In this document: positions 51,773 through 58,802 of the stretch, piece after piece | How the letters are laid out: every line of letters starts with the position of its first letter | Position numbering within the stretch: position 1 is the first letter of the stretch | Source: Massilia sp. CFBP 13721 | Lineage (GTDB): Bacteria; Pseudomonadota; Gammaproteobacteria; Burkholderiales; Burkholderiaceae_D | DNA length: 64,000 nucleotides | Direction: 5' to 3' | NCBI RefSeq assembly: GCF_014842025.1 | Contig: NZ_JACYUY010000026.1 | Location: 25,029-89,028, forward strand | Notes under the pieces: model-generated | Databases searched by the model: none | The model's input: the letters and a program-made list of their open reading frames with translations, nothing else | Told to the model about the DNA's origin: nothing | Made by a program: the position numbers and the translations under genes

Positions 51773-52797
51773 CCCGGCCCCCTGCGCCGTACCACCAGCA
51801 CCATGGCGTCGTCGCGGCGGCGGATGAAGTCGCGCATCAGCACGGCCGCCACCAGCGCGGGACTCCTCGCCAGCAGGCCCGGATACTTGTCCAGGTCCCA
51901 CTGGGTCTGGATGCCGTCCGAGTGCAGGATGCAGGTCGCGTGCGGCGGGCACGGCGCCGAAAACTCCTGCACCTTGCGCATGTTGTGGCCGACGATGCCG
52001 TTGTGCGATATCAGCGCGCGCCGGCTGTCGCCGTCGAGCACGTAAGCGCCGATGTTGCCGATGCCGGCAAAACGGACGGTATCGTTGCCGAAATCGATGC
52101 GCGCCGCCGCCAGCGCGGCGCCGCGCGTGCTGCGCAAGGCGGCGTGCGCGGCGTCGACCAGCGCACCCGGTTCCGATTGCGGCCAGTGAATCAGTTCGCG
52201 GATCGCCGCCTGGGCGGCGACGGCGGCCTCCGGACCGTGGCCGAGGCCGTCGACCGCGACCAGGCTGGCGCCGCCGGCGTCGCAAGCCACGCCCCAGCCG
52301 TCGCCGCAAGCGTCTTCGCCAGCCAGCGGCACCGTCAGGGCGCCGACTTCGACCCGGCACAGGCTGGGGGCGGCCTCGTCGCGCCACAGGCGCATGAAGA
52401 ACACGGCACCGTCCCCGGGCACCGTCCAGACGTCGAATTCGTGCGACAGGCGGCGCAGCGCACCGAGCCCGGTGCCGGCCGTGCCGGCGGTGGACATGCC
52501 GTCGCGCAGGCAGGCCTCGACGTCGGCGATGCCAGGGCCCTTGTCCACGGCCAGCACGTCGACCCCCGGCACGCCTTCGGCCTGCGCCACGTTCAGGTAC
52601 AGCACGCCCTCGCCCGCGTGCTTGAGCAGGTTGGTGCCGGCCTCGGTGACGATCAGCGCCAGCTGGCCGGCGCGGGTGTCGCTGAAGCCCAGTTCGAGCG
52701 CCAGCTTCTGCCCGGCGCGGCGCGCGGCCGCGATGTCGCTGGCATGCACGATCGGATGGACATGCTGCGTCGAGAGGGAACTGATCAGCGTTTCCAT
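51769..52797 (-). CDS. RsbT-like ATPase fused to a PP2C-type (RsbX/SpoIIE) phosphatase
   Basis: A 342-residue cytosolic protein with two domains. Residues 15-140 form a GHKL anti-sigma-type kinase with its N-box TEAGTNLLKHA (Asn55), DKGPGIAD and GTGLGALRRL. Residues 150-340 form a PP2C-like phosphatase, with metal-binding Asp in CGDGWG (near 166), VDGLGHG (near 183) and HSDG. In the Bacillus system RsbT phosphorylates RsbS/RsbR and RsbX removes the phosphate; here one chain seems able to do both. It starts within the end of rsbT (13-base overlap). Confidence 0.9.
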   Translation of the reverse strand: METLISSLSTQHVHPIVHASDIAAARRAGQKLALELGFSDTRAGQLALIVTEAGTNLLKHAGEGVLYLNVAQAEGVPGVDVLAVDKGPGIADVEACLRDGMSTAGTAGTGLGALRRLSHEFDVWTVPGDGAVFFMRLWRDEAAPSLCRVEVGALTVPLAGEDACGDGWGVACDAGGASLVAVDGLGHGPEAAVAAQAAIRELIHWPQSEPGALVDAAHAALRSTRGAALAAARIDFGNDTVRFAGIGNIGAYVLDGDSRRALISHNGIVGHNMRKVQEFSAPCPPHATCILHSDGIQTQWDLDKYPGLLARSPALVAAVLMRDFIRRRDDAMVLVVRRRGPG

Positions 52798-53252
52798 TTG
52801 ACGACCGCGATCGCGGTCCCTTCCCCGAAACGGGTATCGATCTCGAATTCGTCGACCAGGCGCTTGGAGCCGCCCAGGCCCAGGCCCAGGCCGCCGCCGG
52901 TCGTGTAGCCGTCGCGCAGCGCCATGTCCAGGTCGGCAATGCCGGGGCCGGCATCGATGAAGACGATGCCGACACCCTGGCGCAAGCCATCGGCCAGCTT
53001 GTCGAGGAAGACCATGCCGCCGCCGCCGTACTTGATCGTGTTGCGCGCCAGTTCGCTGGCGGCGGTGATCAGCTTGGTCTGGTCGACCAGCGACAGGCCG
53101 ATGCCGACCGCCCGCTCGCGCACGTGCTTGCGCAGGTAGACGACGTCTTCGTCGGTACGCAGCGGCAGCTTGACGCGCTCGGTGCGCAACCGCTCGAGAC
53201 GGTCGACCAGGTCAGTGTCGAATTCGACTGCAGTTTCAGCCCCAGTGCTCAT
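52785..53252 (-). CDS. rsbT: stressosome switch kinase RsbT (anti-sigma regulatory factor type)
   Basis: A 155-residue cytosolic Ser/Thr kinase with the GHKL fold. The N-box is SELARNTIKYG (Glu67, Asn71), the G1 box DAGPGIAD (Asp100) and the Gly-rich lid GGGLGLGLGGSKRLVDEFE. It is expected to be held by the RsbR/RsbS stressosome, to phosphorylate their STAS domains on stress and then be freed to activate a partner. It overlaps rsbS by four bases. No sigma-B or RsbU gene is nearby; the following fused phosphatase and kinases are the likely targets. Confidence 0.93.
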   Translation of the reverse strand: MSTGAETAVEFDTDLVDRLERLRTERVKLPLRTDEDVVYLRKHVRERAVGIGLSLVDQTKLITAASELARNTIKYGGGGMVFLDKLADGLRQGVGIVFIDAGPGIADLDMALRDGYTTGGGLGLGLGGSKRLVDEFEIDTRFGEGTAIAVVKWKR

Positions 53253-53608
53253 CTGTTCAGGTTCTTTCCGAGCAGGACCATGCCCTTCTCGACGTTCAGT
53301 GCCGTCTTCACGCCGTGCAGCGTCAGGCCCAGCTCGACCAGCGTGATGGCGACGGCCGGCTGCATGCCGACCACCACCGTCTGGGCGTCGAGCACGCGCG
53401 CCATCGCCGCGGTGTTGCTGATCATACGCCCGATGAAGGAGTCGACCAGGTCGAGCGCCGAGATGTCGATCAGCACGCCCTTGGCGCTGTCGCGCACGAT
53501 GCGCTCGGTCAGGTCGTCCTGCAAGGTCATCGCCAGGCGGTCGTGCATGTCGACCTGGATGGTAACCAGCAGCAGGTCACCCATCCGCAGGATAGGAATG
53601 CGTTCCAT
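53249..53608 (-). CDS. rsbS: stressosome STAS protein RsbS
   Basis: A 119-residue single STAS domain. The RsbT phosphorylation site is conserved as Ser in LDLVDSFIGRMI (Ser57), inside the DxSF pattern. RsbS builds the stressosome core with RsbR and sequesters RsbT. It lies 18 bases after rsbR and overlaps rsbT by four bases. The length fits the family. Confidence 0.93.
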   Translation of the reverse strand: MERIPILRMGDLLLVTIQVDMHDRLAMTLQDDLTERIVRDSAKGVLIDISALDLVDSFIGRMISNTAAMARVLDAQTVVVGMQPAVAITLVELGLTLHGVKTALNVEKGMVLLGKNLNR

Positions 53609-53626
53609 CGTGTTTCCGTTTTCTCG

Positions 53627-54493
53627 TTAGTTCTTCTTACCGATGGTGACCGAGGCGCCGGTGCGTTCGAGGGCGACCAGGAAGGCGTCGGCCAGGGTGG
53701 CCTTGGTGACGACGTCTTCCAGGTTCACGCCCAGGTGGACGATGGTCTGGGCGATCTGCGGGCGGATGCCGCTGATGATGCAGTCGGCGCCCATCAGGCG
53801 CGCGGCGGCGATCGTCTTCATCAGGTGCTGGGCGACCAGGGTGTCGACCATCGGCACGCCGGTGATGTCGATGATCGCGATCTCGGCGCCGGTGTCGACG
53901 ATCTTTTGCAGGATGTTTTCCATCACCACCTGCGTGCGCGCCGAATCGAGGGTGCCGATCAGCGGCAGCGCCAGGATGCCGTTCCAGAGCTTGACGACCG
54001 GGGTCGACAGCTCGAGCAATTCCTGCTGCTGGCGCACGATGATCTGGTCCTTCGCCTTCTGGAACACTTCGATCGTGTACAGGCCGAGCTTGTCGAGCAG
54101 CGAGCTGACCGACCACGAGGCGCCGGCCAGCGCCGCGGCATCGTCGGCAAAGCCGGCGGTCAGCTGGGCGAACAGCGGCTGCTTGAGCGAAAACACGAAG
54201 CTGGCGGTCTCGGCCGGGGTCGAACCTGTCTTGGCGCGGCTGGACGAAATTTCGCTCAGCAGGTCGCGCACTTCGTCCCACGAGCGGTGCTCGATGTTCT
54301 CCAGTTCGCCGGCGCGTGTGGCGACGGCAAAGGCCGCCAGGAATTGCTGGCAATGGTTGCGCAGCTGTTCTTTCGAGCTGGCGGTGCCGCGCACCAGCAG
54401 GGCTTCAAGTTGCGCAATCCATTGCGAGCCGATCTCGGCTTCGTGTTCCTGGATGAGCTGGCTGATACGGGAGGCGTTGTCTTTCGTCGTCAT
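53627..54493 (-). CDS. rsbR: stressosome STAS protein RsbR with RsbRD-type N-domain
   Basis: A 288-residue cytosolic protein. The N-terminal ~150 residues are an all-helical RsbRD_N-like domain, the sensor end of the stressosome turrets. A linker helix (KAKDQIIVRQQQELLELSTPV) leads to a STAS domain (residues ~165-280) with the Thr site in VPMVDTLVAQHL and a Ser/Thr pair in GTLDSARTQ. It is the first gene of the operon. There is a single RsbR, so sensing would rest on this one N-domain, whose signal is unknown. Confidence 0.92.
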   Translation of the reverse strand: MTTKDNASRISQLIQEHEAEIGSQWIAQLEALLVRGTASSKEQLRNHCQQFLAAFAVATRAGELENIEHRSWDEVRDLLSEISSSRAKTGSTPAETASFVFSLKQPLFAQLTAGFADDAAALAGASWSVSSLLDKLGLYTIEVFQKAKDQIIVRQQQELLELSTPVVKLWNGILALPLIGTLDSARTQVVMENILQKIVDTGAEIAIIDITGVPMVDTLVAQHLMKTIAAARLMGADCIISGIRPQIAQTIVHLGVNLEDVVTKATLADAFLVALERTGASVTIGKKN

Positions 54494-54798
54494 CGATGGA
54501 TCCTGGTTTTGGGGTCAGTGTCGTGGCTGCGCTCGAATCTGGGGACGAGCTGCTCCACAATTGGAGAATCACCAACTATAACACTTCTGCTATTGAATCA
54601 ATGAAACGCTTGACGCTAAGGAGAGCCGCTCCTCTCCTAACGCCTGCGAGCGCTTCAAAGCTTGATCTGGCTCAAGTGTGCGTCATGCAGGATTGGTTAG
54701 CCTGATGTCTTGCGCTATTGCAATGGCTGCTGTCAACAGATTACGTAGACGCTGCGCACGGCTTGCATGGCGCATTACCTCCATCCAGGGAGAAGACC
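54494..54798 (-). promoter_or_regulatory. upstream region of the stressosome operon with a weak promoter candidate
   Basis: This 305-base, comparatively AT-rich gap separates rsbR from a small plus-strand gene. On the minus strand TTGATT (54601-54596) and TATAGT (54580-54575) stand 15 bases apart, about 80 bases before the rsbR start; the spacing is short for sigma-70, so I rate it low. Nothing else, neither repeat nor RNA fold, is evident. Confidence 0.3.
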
Positions 54799-54930
54799 AT
54801 GAAATTCATCTTCGGTCGGCGCGAAAAATTCTTGTACCGGCGTAATCCAGCATGGGCCAGCTTCATGGCGGGCACCAGGTTCGGCGTGATCGTCGTGGCG
54901 CTGGTGCTGCTCTACGTGAAATTCAACTGA
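54799..54930 (+). CDS. 43-residue basic membrane peptide
   Basis: The start at ATG 54799 has AGGGAGAAG upstream, a good ribosome site. The peptide has a basic N-half (MKFIFGRREKFLYRRNP) and one membrane helix (FGVIVVALVLLYVKF). Its end overlaps the end of the convergent hybrid kinase gene by eight bases. Small basic single-helix proteins of this form can bind larger membrane complexes, but I do not recognise this one. Confidence 0.6.
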   Translation: MKFIFGRREKFLYRRNPAWASFMAGTRFGVIVVALVLLYVKFN

Positions 54931-57900
54931 GTACCTGGCGGCGGCGTTCCTCCAGCCGCGCGAACACGCCGCCCAGTTCAGGCAAGCCCACTGGCTTGGT
55001 GAGATGGACGTCGAAGCCCGCCTCGGCCGTCTTCAGGCGGTCGACGTCGGTGCCCCAGCCGGTGTGCGCCGCCAGGATGGCGTCCCGCATGTGCGGCAGT
55101 TTCCTGATTGCCGCCGCCGCCTCGTAGCCGCTCATGCCCGGCATGCCGATGTCGAGGATGACCAGGTCGAAGCCGCTCTCCGCCGCCCGCGCCAGGGCGG
55201 CGCGGCCATCGTGCACCACCGTGACCGCATGACCCGCCGTCTCCAGCAGCGCCGCCAGCATGGCGCCGGCGTCGGCGTTATCGTCCGCGATCAGGACGCG
55301 CGCCCGCGTTGCCGCCGGCATTGACGTTTCCAGGTGCGGCGCCGCAGCCGGCGCGTCCTCGTCCGCCGCCAGGATCGGCAAGCGGACCGTGAAGGCACTG
55401 CCCTGCCCCGGACCCGCGCTGGCCGCGCTGACGCTGCCGCCATGCATCTCCACCAGGCTGCGCACCAGCGCCAGCCCGATGCCGAGTCCGCCCTGGGCGT
55501 GCCCCATGTTCTGCGACACCTGGTTGAACATCTCGAACACCGCCGCCAGCGATTCGGCCGGGATGCCGATGCCGGTATCGGTGATGCGGATGACCAGCTC
55601 ATGCGGCGCATGCGGCCCGTCCAGCGCCGCCGCCAGTACGATGGTGCCGCCATTCGGCGTGTACTTGCACGCATTCGTCAGCAGGTTGCCGAGCACCTGG
55701 GCCAGGCGCGTCGGGTCGGCATCGAGCCAGACCTGCGCCTCCGGAATGTCGACCTCGAGCTTGTGGCCGGCCCGTTCGACCAGCGGCAGCACGCTCTCGA
55801 CGGCATTCATCACGACCGGCTGGAATGCGACCTTCGAACGCTTGAGTTCGATCTTGCCGCTGTTGATGCGCGAGATGTCCATCAGGTCGTCGATCAGGTG
55901 CACCATCTGGCGCAGCTGGCGGTCCATCATGTCGCGCGCGCGACCGAGCGAGGCCGGATTGTTGTTCGCCAGGCGCATCAGGTCGAGGCCGGTACGAATC
56001 GGCGCCAGCGGATTGCGCAACTCGTGGGCCAGCGTCGCCAGGAACTCGGTCTTGCGGTCGTTGGCATCGGCCAGGTCGGTTGCCAGGCGGTGCAGCTTTT
56101 CCTCGGCCGCCTTGCGCTCGGTGATATTCCGGCTGACCGAGGCATAGCCTTCGGGCTGGCCATCGCGGTCGAGCAAGGCATACACGCTGTAGATCATCCA
56201 GATCGGCGCGTTCGTGACCAGGTGGCGCAGGCGCAGCTCGACCTCGGCATGGCCTTCACGCATCACCCGCGGCAGGAATGTATTTTTTATGAAGTCCAGA
56301 TCTTCCGGAAAGAACAATTCTTCGATATTCGACACATCCCATTTCTTCGCATGCCCGCCCACCATCTCAATGGCGGCGCGATTCAGGAAAAACGGCCGGA
56401 AGAACAAATCGCACATGCCAACAAAATCGTTGCTGCGCTCGGCCAGCGAAACGAAACGCTGGCGGTCGATCTCGGCTTGCTTGCGGTCCTGGATATCGGT
56501 ATTGGCGCCGACCCATTCGCGGATCGACCCATCGGGCAGCAGGATCGGCACCGCGCGCACCGCATGCCAGCGGTAGATGCCGTCGGCACGGCGCAGGCGC
56601 TGCTCGTTCGTATACACCTGTTTCTTGTCGATGCAATCCTGCAGTTTCGCCAGCGAAGAAGCGCGCTCGGACGGATGCAAGGCGTCGAGCCAGCCGAAGC
56701 CTTGCCATGCCTCGAAGCTCTGCCCCGTATAGCCGCGCCACGACAGCGAGTCCTCGTGCACGGCGCCCTCAGGGTCGCAATGCCAGACGATTTGCGAGCT
56801 TGCCATGATCAGCGTCCGAAAGCGCTCCTCGCTGAGCCTGAGGCCGTTTTCGCTCTCGCGCGCCAGCTGGCTGAGCCGGTAGTTGCTTTCCAGAACCGCC
56901 GCCTTGGACTGGCCGGAGTCGGTGATGTCCGTGTGCGCGGTCACCGCACCGGTGATCCTGCCGCTGTCGTCCTTCATCGGCACCGCGCGCACGAGGATGA
57001 TGCGGCGCGTGCCCGGGCTGTCGAAGGGCGCGATCTCGACCACGACGTCGGCCACCCGCTCGCCGCGCAGGGCCTGCGCCATCGGCCACTCGGCGGCGCC
57101 GATGCGCTGGCCATGCCGCGCCGACTTGTCGGCCCACCAGCCTTTCCAGTCGGCGTACTCGGCGACGCTGCCGGCGTGGGGCGGATTGCCCCAGATCCGT
57201 TTGGCTTCGCTATTGAGCACCAGCATGCGTCCGCTCGCATCGGCATAGGCCAGGCCCACCGGTGTCGCTTCCAGCAAAGCGTGGATGCGGCGCTCGTTCT
57301 CGTCGGCCGCATCCTGAGCGCGGCGCCGGTCGCTGACGTCGCGGAAATACACCGACAGCCCATCCGGCGACGGATAGCAGCGGCATTCGACCCACTTGTT
57401 CAGTGGCTCGGGATAGTAATCCTCGAAATGGGTCACCACGCCGGTGTCCATGGCGCGCCGATATTCCTTGCCGAACATGAGCTGCGCGGCATGCGGGAAC
57501 AAGTCCCAGAAATTCTTTCCGATCAGGTCGGCGCTGCGCACACCCAGCATCGTCGCGCCTGTTTCGCTGAAATAGGTGTAATTCCAGTTGCGGTCGAGCA
57601 CGGCCAGGCCATCGGTAATGCTGTCGAGGACGCGCTGCAGGTTGCCATGCGCGGCACGTACCCGCTCTTCCGCACTCTTGCGGTCGGTAATGTCGCGCGA
57701 GACACCGAACAAGCCGATCACCGCGCCATCGGCATCGCGATGCGGACGCTTCTGCGACAGCCAGATCCGCGCGGTCCCATCGGGCAAGGGCACCTCTTCT
57801 TCCAGTTCCTCGGCCTGGCCGCTGGCCATGACGCGCCTGTCGTTTGCCATGATGGCAGCGGCCGCGTCCGGGTCGCGCAACACGTCGGCATCGGTCTTGC

Positions 57901-58621
57901 CGATGACGGATTCCTGCGTCTTGCCGATCAACTGCAATGCCGCCGGGTTAGCCACCAGGAAGCGGCCGTCGCGGTCCTTGGCGAACATCGGATCGGGAGA
58001 GCCCTCGCACACCGCCTGCAGCAGGGCGACTTGCCGGCGCAAGGACTGTTCGCGCTGCACGTTGGTGGTGACGTCGCGGATCCAGATCACCACCGACGGC
58101 GGCACGCCCGCGCTGGCCGGCATGCGGCTGATCCGCCCTTCCCACCAGGTCTCGCCCACGCCGGGCATCTCGGTACGAAAATTCCTGACGTCCCAGGCCT
58201 GGCCCGTCGACAGCACATGGCGAATGCCCGCTTCCACGCCGTCGACCATCGAATTCGGAAATACGTCGCGCATGCGCTTGCCGATTGGGTCGCCGCTGCC
58301 GATGGCGGCGCGGTAGGCGGGATTGGCGTAGGTATAGCGCAGCTCGTCGGACGCGAGGATAGCGATCGAGGTTTCCATTTGTTCGAGCGCGGCGATGCGG
58401 GGGTCGGCCATCGACGCCTCTGCAAGCTCGCCAGTGAAGAGTTGTTCAGCCGAATTCTGCAGTTGCTGGCGCCAGGCAGTCACCAGTCCGGCAGGAACGT
58501 TGTACCGCTCAGCAATGCTGTCGTCGCTCCCGTCCGCCACCGCCTCCAGGGCGAGTTTCGCCATGAATGCGGGGGCAAAAGGCGCCTGTGCGGCGCTGGA
58601 GTCGGGGATGGCAGAATGCAT
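54923..58621 (-). CDS. multi-PAS hybrid histidine kinase with N-terminal transposase-type HTH
   Basis: A 1232-residue cytosolic protein without membrane segments. Residues ~17-62 (FMAKLALEAV... SIAERYNVPAGLVTAW... SAEQLF) match the helix-turn-helix of IS3-type OrfA proteins. Then come about six PAS units (e.g. YTYANPAYRAAIG, FLVANPAALQLIG, YTYFSETGATMLG), HisKA with LAHELRNPLAPI (His near residue 860), an ATPase with LLTNACKY, DTGIGI and GLGIGLALV, and a C-terminal receiver with LVILDIGMPG and LTKP. ATG 58621 is chosen because the frame upstream runs through the pnp terminator. Its targets and signals are unknown. Confidence 0.9.
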   Translation of the reverse strand: MHSAIPDSSAAQAPFAPAFMAKLALEAVADGSDDSIAERYNVPAGLVTAWRQQLQNSAEQLFTGELAEASMADPRIAALEQMETSIAILASDELRYTYANPAYRAAIGSGDPIGKRMRDVFPNSMVDGVEAGIRHVLSTGQAWDVRNFRTEMPGVGETWWEGRISRMPASAGVPPSVVIWIRDVTTNVQREQSLRRQVALLQAVCEGSPDPMFAKDRDGRFLVANPAALQLIGKTQESVIGKTDADVLRDPDAAAAIMANDRRVMASGQAEELEEEVPLPDGTARIWLSQKRPHRDADGAVIGLFGVSRDITDRKSAEERVRAAHGNLQRVLDSITDGLAVLDRNWNYTYFSETGATMLGVRSADLIGKNFWDLFPHAAQLMFGKEYRRAMDTGVVTHFEDYYPEPLNKWVECRCYPSPDGLSVYFRDVSDRRRAQDAADENERRIHALLEATPVGLAYADASGRMLVLNSEAKRIWGNPPHAGSVAEYADWKGWWADKSARHGQRIGAAEWPMAQALRGERVADVVVEIAPFDSPGTRRIILVRAVPMKDDSGRITGAVTAHTDITDSGQSKAAVLESNYRLSQLARESENGLRLSEERFRTLIMASSQIVWHCDPEGAVHEDSLSWRGYTGQSFEAWQGFGWLDALHPSERASSLAKLQDCIDKKQVYTNEQRLRRADGIYRWHAVRAVPILLPDGSIREWVGANTDIQDRKQAEIDRQRFVSLAERSNDFVGMCDLFFRPFFLNRAAIEMVGGHAKKWDVSNIEELFFPEDLDFIKNTFLPRVMREGHAEVELRLRHLVTNAPIWMIYSVYALLDRDGQPEGYASVSRNITERKAAEEKLHRLATDLADANDRKTEFLATLAHELRNPLAPIRTGLDLMRLANNNPASLGRARDMMDRQLRQMVHLIDDLMDISRINSGKIELKRSKVAFQPVVMNAVESVLPLVERAGHKLEVDIPEAQVWLDADPTRLAQVLGNLLTNACKYTPNGGTIVLAAALDGPHAPHELVIRITDTGIGIPAESLAAVFEMFNQVSQNMGHAQGGLGIGLALVRSLVEMHGGSVSAASAGPGQGSAFTVRLPILAADEDAPAAAPHLETSMPAATRARVLIADDNADAGAMLAALLETAGHAVTVVHDGRAALARAAESGFDLVILDIGMPGMSGYEAAAAIRKLPHMRDAILAAHTGWGTDVDRLKTAEAGFDVHLTKPVGLPELGGVFARLEERRRQVLS

Positions 58622-58737
58622 GGTGTCGGTACAGGAGCAAAACCTGACATTCTGCACTAATCGAGCGATGGCAACGGTACCGGGCAGGCAATATTTCGTC
58701 AGCTGCGCTTTTTTGAACAACCGGAGGCGGCAGACGC

Positions 58738-58771
58738 AAAAAACCGCCAGGCTCACGCACTGGCGGTTTTT
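58738..58771 (-). terminator. intrinsic terminator after pnp
   Basis: The stem aaccgccag/ctggcggtt with flanking A and T runs encloses a ten-base loop and is T-rich on both strands, so it could be bidirectional. A second perfect 11-base stem, cttcaagcggc/gccgcttgaag (58773-58798), sits directly before it, just past the pnp stop. Both help define the 3' end of pnp mRNA. Confidence 0.85.
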
Positions 58772-58802
58772 GCTTCAAGCGGCGCGAGCCGCTTGAAGAT
58801 GC

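Noticed and set aside
55334..58660. 1108-codon plus-strand frame opposite the multi-PAS kinase
   Set aside because: The minus-strand frame has clear PAS, HisKA, ATPase and receiver motifs; the plus-strand frame has none and is explained by third-position GC.
58622..58756. Upstream extension of the multi-PAS kinase
   Set aside because: The extension runs through the pnp terminator hairpin and encodes no conserved residues; ATG 58621 begins the recognisable part.
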